Below the pieces are notes generated by a model. It was given only the letters and a program-made list of their open reading frames with translations. It ran no database searches and was not told the DNA's origin. Below, one piece after another: positions 16,655 through 23,620 of a DNA stretch of 64,000 nt. A program made the position numbers and the translations under genes. The DNA is from Endozoicomonas elysicola (GTDB taxonomy: Bacteria; Pseudomonadota; Gammaproteobacteria; Pseudomonadales; Endozoicomonadaceae). The first letter of the stretch is position 1. Every line of letters starts with the position of its first letter. The stretch lies in contig NZ_JOJP01000001.1 of the NCBI RefSeq assembly GCF_000710775.1, positions 2,272,729 through 2,336,728 on the forward strand. The letters run 5' to 3'.

Positions 16655-16676
16655 GGGGAAAAGTAGTCATTGGTAG

Positions 16677-16704
16677 TTGACGGCAATTTGAAAATAGGGA
16701 TAAT
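16677..16704 (+). promoter_or_regulatory. Probable sigma-70 promoter of tRNA-Pro copy 1
   Basis: TTGACG (16677-16682) and GATAAT (16699-16704) are separated by 16 bp. Transcription would begin near 16711, giving a 5' leader of about 40 nt before the tRNA at 16754. Confidence 0.5.
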
Positions 16705-16753
16705 ACGCCACCACTGGCTCGGCGCAACATTGATGCGACTGCGAGTGAGTTAA

Positions 16754-16830
16754 CGGGGTATAGCGCAGTCTGGTAGCGCGCCTGCTTTGGGAGCAGGATG
16801 TCGGGAGTTCGAATCTCTCTACCCCGACCA
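16754..16830 (+). tRNA. tRNA-Pro (anticodon TGG)
   Basis: 77 nt including encoded CCA. Acceptor arm CGGGGTA pairs with TACCCCG, the D arm contains AGCGCAGTCTGGTAGCGC, the anticodon loop is CTTTGGGAG with TGG at its centre, and the T arm holds GTTCGAATC. Identical to the copy at 17587-17663. It decodes CCN proline codons. Confidence 0.97.
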
Positions 16831-16838
16831 AATATGCA

Positions 16839-16869
16839 AAGCCCATACTTTCGAGTATGGGCTTTTTTT
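16839..16869 (+). terminator. Terminator after tRNA-Pro copy 1
   Basis: AAGCCCATACT and AGTATGGGCTT form an 11-bp stem around the loop TTCG, followed by a T-run. This is a textbook intrinsic terminator 8 bp after the tRNA. Confidence 0.9.
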
Positions 16870-16887
16870 ATGTGCATGGATGTACTG

Positions 16888-16921
16888 TATGCTGGCAATG
16901 CAAGGAGCAATTGCCAGCATA
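16888..16921. repeat. 12-bp inverted repeat with nearby direct repeats
   Basis: TATGCTGGCAAT and ATTGCCAGCATA form a perfect stem around a 10-nt loop. The surrounding 16874-16975 region also holds two copies of CATGGATG(T/C)ACTGTATGC and a third CATGGATGCA. No T-run follows, so it is not a normal terminator. Its role is unknown. Confidence 0.5.
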
Positions 16922-17062
16922 TGACATGGATGCACTGTATGCGTGCAATGCACAGCTGCGTGGATACATGGATGCAGAAGCTAGAGTAACGCAGGGCGGT
17001 TACCGAGGAGCAGTTTCTGGGATTATCTTTCCTTTTTGATTTATAGGTTAGATAAATACTGG

Positions 17063-17389
17063 TCAATCCGATTTGCTGCAAGTTATCTGTTGCTCGAAAC
17101 ATGCCCCGTTTTTATTGCTGCATTGATTCAGGACCTTTCCTCGGGCCTCCGCTTCTGTTGCTGCGTGGGCAAACAGGCCGCCGGCACGTATGTCATTCAG
17201 ATAACACCCCCACTGCATGCTGTGTCCCTTCGGGGTGTCAGGCTCTAATGCCATAACCCTTTTTTCCAGTCGTCTTACCTCTTTGCGAAGCTGCTGCACT
17301 TCTTTCCTTAGTTCCTGGACTTCCGGGGTGTCAAAAGCCTGAATGCCGGGGCCGAGCAGTAGCATAGATAATACGATTAAGTACTTCAT
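17063..17389 (-). CDS. Exported coiled-coil protein
   Basis: A 108-residue protein whose start at 17389 gives a signal peptide ('MKYLIVLSMLLLGPGIQAFD'). Residues 23-49 form a short charged coiled coil ('VQELRKEVQQLRKEVRRLEK', leucine every 7). The rest, 'WGCYLNDIRAGGLFAHAATEAEARGKVLNQCSNKNGACFEQQITCSK', has four cysteines and resembles small periplasmic DUF-type domains. The family is not assigned. It is transcribed opposite to the two tRNA-Pro genes that flank it. Confidence 0.65.
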   Translation of the reverse strand: MKYLIVLSMLLLGPGIQAFDTPEVQELRKEVQQLRKEVRRLEKRVMALEPDTPKGHSMQWGCYLNDIRAGGLFAHAATEAEARGKVLNQCSNKNGACFEQQITCSKSD

Positions 17390-17586
17390 GGTTTTTCCCG
17401 TTAAGTGGTTCCAGAAGGGATTTTTGAAAACTATAGCCTTAATCTGTGTATATTCCGTAACCAGTTTGCGGGAATCACCACTACACAAAGGCTGAGGGTT
17501 TGTTAAAGTATGAATCGTTCCGGTATGGAGGTGTTTTAAGAAGTAGCGCTTTCATGGTGTCCGGAACGCTTCTCAGTTATGAGAAT

Positions 17587-17663
17587 CGGGGTATAGCGCA
17601 GTCTGGTAGCGCGCCTGCTTTGGGAGCAGGATGTCGGGAGTTCGAATCTCTCTACCCCGACCA
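17587..17663 (+). tRNA. tRNA-Pro (anticodon TGG), second copy
   Basis: 77 nt, identical to 16754-16830 including encoded CCA, with TGG anticodon. The two copies are in direct orientation 833 bp apart and their flanks differ, so this is duplication of the tRNA itself rather than of a larger block. Confidence 0.97.
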
Positions 17664-17678
17664 GGTTGTTTTTTTATT

Positions 17679-17705
17679 AGCCAGCTTAATGCTGGCTTTT
17701 TTTTA
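17679..17705 (+). terminator. Terminator after tRNA-Pro copy 2
   Basis: AGCCAGC and GCTGGCT pair around TTAAT, followed by a run of eight T residues. Confidence 0.88.
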
Positions 17706-17827
17706 TCTGCATTTTTTGTGAAAAATTTCCATTGTAAACACAGTGGAATACTTTCTGTTCCTCCGTGTCTCTGTAGTGAAATCTCTTATCCCCCTTGGGG
17801 ATTTGTCAGTTGAATAAGTAGCTGACC

Positions 17828-18688
17828 TCAAGCCATCAGCTGCTCAATCAGGGTGACTTGGTCATCCGTTAATGATGTTTTCTGACAGTGCAGATCCTGC
17901 TGCATATGTTCTGCATCACTGGTTCCGGTGAGAATGATCATTCCCATTTTCAGTGCCGCCTGAAAAATCACCTGAGGTCCGGTCAGCCCGGTTCTGTCCA
18001 TAATGCTCTGAAACTCCGGTTTTTCAAACATGGCTGTATTGGCCGTCAGCAAAGAAAACCCCTGGTAATGAATATCATGCCGCTGGCAGAGTTCGCGTAT
18101 ATTGGCATCCCAGCCTGTTCTGGCAAAGCATCGGTTCTGCACCAGCATGGGTTTGATGGCCGCGTGGTGGCTCAGGTATTCCAGCTGGTCATGGTTTACA
18201 TTGCTGACACCTAACAGTTTGATATGACCGGAACGGTAGAAATTCTCCATGGCTTCCCACACTTCAAAATCCTTGTCACTGAGTCCGCTTGATTGAGAGG
18301 GACCATGCAGCAGATAAGCATCCAGATAGTCTGTCTGCAAATGCTCCAGAGAAGAGAGGAAAGACTGTTCAACCTGAGTTTTAATATCTGCCTCTGGGTC
18401 ATAAGGTAGTCGGTTATCCTGTCCCTCGATATAGGTGAACTTGGTTTGAAGAAACAGGTCATCGCGGCTTTTACCGCTGACCTGATAATAGTTTTGTAAG
18501 GCTTCCCCGACGCCTTCTTCATAATAATGTTTACGCTGATTAGCGGTATCAATGGCAGTGAAGCCGTGGTTCAGGGCTTGCAGGGTGAGCTCGCTGGTGG
18601 CCTGTTCTTTCCAGGCAGTACCATAAATAAAGCGGGGGACTGCTGTGTCATGAAGATAAAGTGGGTCGGTCTCTGGCAGTTCGGCCAT
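17828..18688 (-). CDS. Aldo/keto reductase
   Basis: A 286-residue NADPH-dependent oxidoreductase of the AKR superfamily with a (beta/alpha)8 barrel. The catalytic tetrad is visible: Asp in 'GFTAIDTANQ', Tyr in 'KHYYEEGVGEAL', Lys in 'LFLQTKFTY', His in 'DAYLLHGPS'. The segment 'IKLLGVSNVNHDQLEYL' is the usual AKR signature 2. Members reduce a broad range of carbonyls, and the substrate is unknown. A strong 'AAAAGGAGG' precedes the ATG. Length is slightly short of the typical 300-320. Confidence 0.87.
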   Translation of the reverse strand: MAELPETDPLYLHDTAVPRFIYGTAWKEQATSELTLQALNHGFTAIDTANQRKHYYEEGVGEALQNYYQVSGKSRDDLFLQTKFTYIEGQDNRLPYDPEADIKTQVEQSFLSSLEHLQTDYLDAYLLHGPSQSSGLSDKDFEVWEAMENFYRSGHIKLLGVSNVNHDQLEYLSHHAAIKPMLVQNRCFARTGWDANIRELCQRHDIHYQGFSLLTANTAMFEKPEFQSIMDRTGLTGPQVIFQAALKMGMIILTGTSDAEHMQQDLHCQKTSLTDDQVTLIEQLMA

Positions 18689-18742
18689 CGTCCTTGCCTC
18701 CTTTTCGTTTATAGAGAGTGTGATGTAAAAAAGTAACGTCCC

Positions 18743-19010
18743 CTAGGGCCTGTTGACGTTTCGTTGCGAGCTCAGCGGATCAGGTCGCTCCTATGACGAG
18801 GCGCGGCATTGCAGTAAGGCTGGCTGCCTTTCAAAATGCCGCAACGAAGTCATAGGGGCGCCCTGATCCGCCAGAAGGGTGGCCCAGAAAAGCGCCATCT
18901 GCTTTGTCAGGCTTGATTGATGTAGAATAACTACACGCTGCTCAAGCCTTTCGAGCATATGACGCTTTTCTGGGTCACTGAGCAAGCAACGAAACGTCAA
19001 CAGACCCTAG
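18743..19010. mobile_element. Repeat family B, copy 1: 268-bp MITE-like element
   Basis: The ends read CTAGGGCCTGTTGACGTTTC.. and, in reverse complement, CTAGGGTCTGTTGACGTTTC..; about 25 bp match with one difference, and the similarity goes on to GCTCAG. Inside lie two large hairpins: CGGATCAGG/CCTGATCCG with CCTATGAC/GTCATAGG nested in it, and CCCAGAAAAGCG/CGCTTTTCTGGG. CTAG at both ends could be a 4-bp target duplication, as in IS5-like insertions. No transposase is encoded. A frame at 18791-19000 on the minus strand crosses both hairpins and is probably fortuitous. The rest of the 447-bp gap (18689-19135) shows nothing else. Confidence 0.8.
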
Positions 19011-19135
19011 CCAGGCTGTGCCTTTTCAGAATAACTTTAGTGTAGAGCTGGGCTCATGACATAATGTCGGCATGGGTGTAGAACTTTCTATGGAAACTTT
19101 TTCTGGAAAAGCGAGTATTCAGAAGACTTTGAACG

Positions 19136-20014
19136 ATGAGCCTATTTAAAACTGAGCTTTTTAAAACCAAACCGTATCGGTTAGGCCTGACACTCTCTGG
19201 TGGTGGTGCGAAGTGCATGGCTCAGATTGGGCTTCTACAATACCTCAAAGAGCAGGAGCTTGAGCCGGATATTATTTCAGGAGCCAGCGGTGGGGCGATG
19301 GTGGGTGCTCTTTACAGTGCAGGTTATGCACCGGAAGAGATTCTCGATTTTTTTGTCTCAACCAAGATGTTCAGTTTCAGAAATCTTTCGTTTAATGCGC
19401 TCGGGCTGATTGATTCCGGCAAGATTGCGAAAAATTTCCAGCCGTATTTTCCGGAAGATAGCTTCGAATCGTTGAGTAAACCGTTGTATGTGGTGGCGAC
19501 AGATTTGAATCGTGCCCGACAGGTGGTATTCAACAGTGGGCCGTTAATTAATGCCCTCACCGCATCATCGGCTTATCCTGGTATGTTTACTCCGGTTACA
19601 TGGCATGGCACTGTTTATGCGGATGGTGGGATTATCAACAATTACCCCTCAGATTTAATTCACGATCAGTGTCGTCATCATATCGGGATGTATCTGGCCC
19701 CCATTATGTCGAGACCCAGTGAGCACTTTGGTAACACTTTTGATGTTCTTGATCGGGTGTTTCAGATTTACAGTTCCGCGAGGCAGTATTCCAATATCAA
19801 CTTGCCCGAGGTGTCATTGGCCCCGGAAGGGATTGAGGAGTGCAGTGCTTTTATGGTGAAGCCGGATCAATTAAAGTCTATTTACGAGCTGGGTTATAAC
19901 TCCACCAGGAAGTACTTTGAGAGTGAGGGGGCTGACTGGCTGCGGAATATGAAGGGAAGTGCGCAGAAACGCACTTCCTGGTTTAAATTGCCGATAGGCT
20001 CTGATACTCAGTAA
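19136..20014 (+). CDS. Patatin-like phospholipase
   Basis: A 292-residue cytosolic or secreted acyl hydrolase of the bacterial patatin (RssA-like) type. It has the glycine-rich oxyanion motif 'LSGGGAKCMAQIG' (residues 20-32), the nucleophile elbow Gly-Ala-Ser-Gly-Gly with Ser51, and the catalytic Asp163 in 'YADGGIINNYP'. Patatins cleave ester bonds in phospholipids by a Ser-Asp dyad. No signal peptide is present. In animal-associated bacteria some patatins act as secreted effectors, but the housekeeping RssA-like form is the default reading. The 3' end overlaps the convergent dgt gene by 32 bp. Confidence 0.87.
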   Translation: MSLFKTELFKTKPYRLGLTLSGGGAKCMAQIGLLQYLKEQELEPDIISGASGGAMVGALYSAGYAPEEILDFFVSTKMFSFRNLSFNALGLIDSGKIAKNFQPYFPEDSFESLSKPLYVVATDLNRARQVVFNSGPLINALTASSAYPGMFTPVTWHGTVYADGGIINNYPSDLIHDQCRHHIGMYLAPIMSRPSEHFGNTFDVLDRVFQIYSSARQYSNINLPEVSLAPEGIEECSAFMVKPDQLKSIYELGYNSTRKYFESEGADWLRNMKGSAQKRTSWFKLPIGSDTQ

Positions 20015-21449
20015 GCACAAAGTGATCAGTCATACCGCTGACATAATCCAGAACAAGTCGTGCTCTAAAGTACCATTCAAGGTCGTTTGCTTCGGCGGTA
20101 GAGTGGTCTTCCTGTTCCAGTTGATGAACCGCACGAAAATAGGCCGCTTTGTATTTGCGGGATAACCGATGGTTGAGCCGGTGTTCGATAAAATGTTCAC
20201 CATCGTCAAGATTTTCAAGGTTAGCAAATGCAGTTCTGGGCAGTTCAAGGATTGGACGGTAGATGTCCAGCAACCCTATCAGGGCTGCATAGCCCCGAAG
20301 TTCCGGTGTTTCTTTTTCCTGACTACTGAACACATGACGTATCGCAACGGTTTTCAGTGTTTTCAGTGCGAGGTGCTGGTCAGACCCCCCGTCAATTAAG
20401 GGTTCATCCAGAGTGCCATGAAAAACGGCCTCATGCTTCTGGATATAGCGATTGGCCGCATAGCTCACCAAGTCCTTTACCAGTTGTGAGCGCAGATGGC
20501 GAATAAAATCCTGAGGATTATCACCGGCGACCTGCTCTGCGGTTTGGATAATGTCAGGCAGATAGCTGCTGCTATCACTGAATTCCTGCCACACTTTCTT
20601 CAGCCAGAAACTGAGTCCCCGAAACGAGAGGATGCCTTTATCAACGGCATCTTCAAGATCGGCAATGCAGTACGAAATATCGTCCGCCGCTTCCATGATA
20701 TATACCAGGGGAAAGCGGCAGTTCTCTTTGATATCGAGATTTTTCCAGATTTCCTGGATCAGGGCTTGCTCTGAATAGTAGAACCCTGGTTTTTTCTGGC
20801 GATAGTCAAACCCAGTTTTTTTGTTTTGAAAAGGTGTTCGGGTGTATTTGATGGTGGCTGCCAGTTGTGACCAAGTAAGGTTGAGCGCCTGCAAAGTATG
20901 AATGATTCTCAGGCCCTGAGCATTCCCTTCGAAGGTTGATAAGTCTGGTAGCAATACAGTGTAAAAGTGTTCTGAATGCCCGGTTTGGCCATTCAGCGCT
21001 TGCTGTCTCAACATTGCTTTCTGATGACAGTGTTCGCCGTGCTCTTGTATCCAGCGGCTGAAAGCGGCTTCGCCAAAGTGACCAAAAGGCGGGTTACCCA
21101 CATCGTGCAACAGGCAGGACATTTCTACCAGGTTGGAAAATGCGGTTTCAATGCCTTCCAGCCCCAGTTTTCCAAGCTCTCCGCTCTGGTTCAGTTGATC
21201 CAGAATGGTCTTGGCCAGATAGCGACCCGTTTGCTGAACTTCCAGCGAATGTGTTAACCGACTGCGAACGGCCGCATTGGTTTCCAGTGGGTAGACTTGG
21301 GTTTTCTGCTGAAGCCGACGCAAAGCGGCAGACTGAATAATACGTCCCCGGTTACTTTCTGTTTCTGTAATTAAATCTCTTGGCTGCGAATAGACTCTTT
21401 GCTCGGGACGATCACAGGTGAGTTTCTTAAGGTAATCCAGAGATTCCAT
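19983..21449 (-). CDS. dgt: Deoxyguanosinetriphosphate triphosphohydrolase family
   Basis: A 488-residue HD-domain enzyme that hydrolyses dGTP (or other dNTPs) to deoxynucleoside and triphosphate. The metal-binding H..HD..D pattern is clear: His67 in 'SRLTHSLEVQQTGRYLA', His115-Asp116 in 'CLLHDVGNPPFGHFGEAAF', and a later Asp in 'YIMEAADDISYCIADLEDAVDKG'. The long form, near 500 residues, matches gammaproteobacterial Dgt. It overlaps the patatin gene at their 3' ends. Confidence 0.88.
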   Translation of the reverse strand: MESLDYLKKLTCDRPEQRVYSQPRDLITETESNRGRIIQSAALRRLQQKTQVYPLETNAAVRSRLTHSLEVQQTGRYLAKTILDQLNQSGELGKLGLEGIETAFSNLVEMSCLLHDVGNPPFGHFGEAAFSRWIQEHGEHCHQKAMLRQQALNGQTGHSEHFYTVLLPDLSTFEGNAQGLRIIHTLQALNLTWSQLAATIKYTRTPFQNKKTGFDYRQKKPGFYYSEQALIQEIWKNLDIKENCRFPLVYIMEAADDISYCIADLEDAVDKGILSFRGLSFWLKKVWQEFSDSSSYLPDIIQTAEQVAGDNPQDFIRHLRSQLVKDLVSYAANRYIQKHEAVFHGTLDEPLIDGGSDQHLALKTLKTVAIRHVFSSQEKETPELRGYAALIGLLDIYRPILELPRTAFANLENLDDGEHFIEHRLNHRLSRKYKAAYFRAVHQLEQEDHSTAEANDLEWYFRARLVLDYVSGMTDHFVLTEYQSLSAI

Positions 21450-21605
21450 AGGATGGTAACCGGGAGATTATATGTGTGCTCAGGTTATCATATCTTTCGG
21501 CTGTTCGTTGAGTTGCATGTCTTGCAGGGTGGGAGTATTAGGAACACCTGCCAGAGGCGGCAGGTATTACAGGGTGGATGTTGCGATCGAAGGGGGAAGA
21601 GTTAA

Positions 21606-21947
21606 CTAGATATGCTTTTTAAACTCGGCTTTCACTTTGTCCCAGAATGATGCTTGCAGATTTCTGTTGCAGTACTCAAGGAGTGTAGGCTTGATAGTTT
21701 CAATTCCTTGAACATCAAAGGCGGTATCTTCAGGTTTTCCGGATTTGCTGTATGCCGTAGCCCAGCCAATAGCATAGGGCTGGTAGTTTTCCTGAAGGTC
21801 AAGATAGTCAGCGCAAGTCCATTCAGTGATAGGTTTGGCTGGTTTACTGCTGGAAGTGGGTGATTTGCTCTTGTCGGAGCTTGCGGCTACGGCAGTAAGG
21901 GATAGAGCGGTCAGTGTCATGGCGAGACCAAGCACTTTTATTTCCAT
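21606..21947 (-). CDS. HdeA/HdeB-family periplasmic protein
   Basis: A 113-residue exported protein: signal peptide ('GLAMTLTALSLTAVAAS'), a Ser/Lys/Pro linker, then a compact helical domain 'EWTCADYLDLQENYQPYAIGWATAYSKSG' and 'IKPTLLEYCNRNLQASFWDKV'. The two cysteines are in the places where HdeA has its disulfide. HdeA proteins are acid-activated chaperones of the periplasm. The chaperone role here is inferred from family only. It stands alone; no acid-resistance genes are adjacent. Confidence 0.7.
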   Translation of the reverse strand: MEIKVLGLAMTLTALSLTAVAASSDKSKSPTSSSKPAKPITEWTCADYLDLQENYQPYAIGWATAYSKSGKPEDTAFDVQGIETIKPTLLEYCNRNLQASFWDKVKAEFKKHI

Positions 21948-22231
21948 CGTGAGAACCCTTTACGGTGATAAGCCTGAAAAATTTTAGTCTAAGGGGGATG
22001 TTCTGCCAGCTTTGCGTTGTGAGAAAAATAAACACATATTCAGTTATTTTAGTGAATAGCTAGCCAGCTTTCAGTTTCAAAGTTTCTTTAATTTAACCTT
22101 ATTCAAATAATGTTATAAACGTTAGTACTTATTGTTTTCGTTGTTTGCTTTTTGATTATTTATGGCTGAAAAGATTAAATTTGCTATAAATAACCGTCAT
22201 GATAATTTTTAAAAAAATCAGGAGCTGATTT

Positions 22232-23356
22232 GTGGCTAAGAAATCAATGACGATATTATTTCTGTTTCTTGTTTTTTCACAATTATTTGATGAACAGGCA
22301 GAGGCGGCGGATTTTTATTCCTATATTCCCTTTTTATACAAAATTCCGGAAGGAAGTGTTGGTGTTTTTAAAAATGGCAATCAATTCTACGATGACATCT
22401 ATCCGGCTGGTGTATATACAGTCTGGCCATCTGATGAAGGTTTTAATATCAGCATTCTGCCAGAAAAAGTGACGGTCACCGAAATTTCGTGCATTACTGT
22501 TGAAAAAATAAAAATAACATTTCCCGCAATGACGGTTCATTACCAGGTTAATGAAGAGAATGTTTTTGAACTGGTTAAAAACCGGGGTTTTGATTTTGTG
22601 AAGCCCTTAATAAAAAATCCGTTAAGACAGGGAGTGGCTGATTTATGCTCCACAATGACTGCTGAATCTGTTTATCTGGAACAATTTTCAATTCTACAGC
22701 AATACATTTCTGATTATCTGGCTGAGGTGCAGGTAGATAAAGAATCAGGATTACTGGTGATTGATGTGGATATAAACCGGCCTCATGTACCGGATGAAAT
22801 GCTTGAAAATTTCATTGGACGTAATTTACCCACAGGGTCCTGTGATCAGCCTTATGAAATATTCTACACGCTTGAAGATGAAAAAGAGGCCAGAGAACGA
22901 CTCTGTGGGGCTGATCAGCAGACGCCAATTGTGGAGGATGATCTGAGCAGAGAGAAGCATGGCTTAATGATGCCTGTTGAACCTTTAACTGTGTCCACAA
23001 CCAGCATGGAGACTCATCAGGACAATTCTCGCCAGCCAGGTTATGAGCTACCTTCTGAAGAAGGGGAGCATCGGCTGATCATGGACCCATTTATTGATGA
23101 TGAAGACTCATTCGATGAAGAAGCAGACACGGAAGAAACAAGTCGACACCAGGTTGGGGATGATCTGAAAGGAGGCAAGAAACACGTTGAGTCAGTCTAT
23201 AGCGCAGGCGTTGAAATAGAAAAATACCCGACTCAACCCATCCAGAGTAATGTGGAATCTTATCAGGATGAGAGAAAAAGAAATCTGCACCAGCAGATGC
23301 AACACTCCAAAGGACTTTGGAAGAATAACAACAGTCGGTTATACCTGGGTTGGTAA
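22232..23356 (+). CDS. Erlin-like SPFH/Band-7 protein with acidic tail
   Basis: A 374-residue protein. A signal peptide or anchor (residues 5-25, 'MTILFLFLVFSQLFDEQAEA') precedes an SPFH domain (about 36-195): 'KIPEGSVGVFKNGN', 'YPAGVYTVWP', 'VEKIKITFPAM', 'VFELVKNRGFDFVKPLIKN', 'LVIDVDINRPHVPDEM'. Line by line these resemble eukaryotic erlins ('KIEEGHIGVYYRGG', 'VYDIVKNYTADYDKALI', 'LVIQAVRVTKPNIPEA') more than typical bacterial flotillin or HflK/C proteins. The C-terminal 170 residues are acidic and polar with no recognised domain; erlin's coiled coil is absent. GTG start at 22232 has GGAG 7 bases upstream. AT-rich leader; alone in its unit. Function unknown. Confidence 0.65.
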   Translation: MAKKSMTILFLFLVFSQLFDEQAEAADFYSYIPFLYKIPEGSVGVFKNGNQFYDDIYPAGVYTVWPSDEGFNISILPEKVTVTEISCITVEKIKITFPAMTVHYQVNEENVFELVKNRGFDFVKPLIKNPLRQGVADLCSTMTAESVYLEQFSILQQYISDYLAEVQVDKESGLLVIDVDINRPHVPDEMLENFIGRNLPTGSCDQPYEIFYTLEDEKEARERLCGADQQTPIVEDDLSREKHGLMMPVEPLTVSTTSMETHQDNSRQPGYELPSEEGEHRLIMDPFIDDEDSFDEEADTEETSRHQVGDDLKGGKKHVESVYSAGVEIEKYPTQPIQSNVESYQDERKRNLHQQMQHSKGLWKNNNSRLYLGW

Positions 23357-23365
23357 TAATATCAT

Positions 23366-23532
23366 TTCCACCTTCTAGCTATGGCTGGGCAGCCATTTTG
23401 AACGGCTGGTCTGCGTTGACGCTTCTCGCCATAGCTAATACTCAAAGGGTATAAAGGCTGTGACTCGTCGCTTCGCCTTGTCCGGCAGCCCAAAATGGCT
23501 TGCTCGCTCTCATCCTTAGAAAGCGGGACTTA
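23366..23532. repeat. Repeat family A, copy 2 (divergent)
   Basis: Begins about 10 bp after the stop of the SPFH gene. It shares with copy A1 the blocks GCCATTTTGAACGGCTGG and its partner CAGCCCAAAATGGC, a GCGTTGACGCTTCTCGCCATAG core, and a CATCCTTAGAAAGCGGGA end. The terminal ATACCAAT ends are degraded. Boundaries are approximate. Confidence 0.6.
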
Positions 23533-23620
23533 TATAAAATAGAGGAGTCGCTCGCCAAATGATGATTTATGCTGTATAAAAAAACAGTATTTTAACCATT
23601 GTGAGCCGGATTGTTTTTGA

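Noticed and set aside
18791..19000. 69-codon minus-strand frame inside element B, considered as a transposase fragment.
   Set aside because: It runs through both hairpins, resembles no transposase motif (no DDE pattern), and is explained by the palindromic structure.
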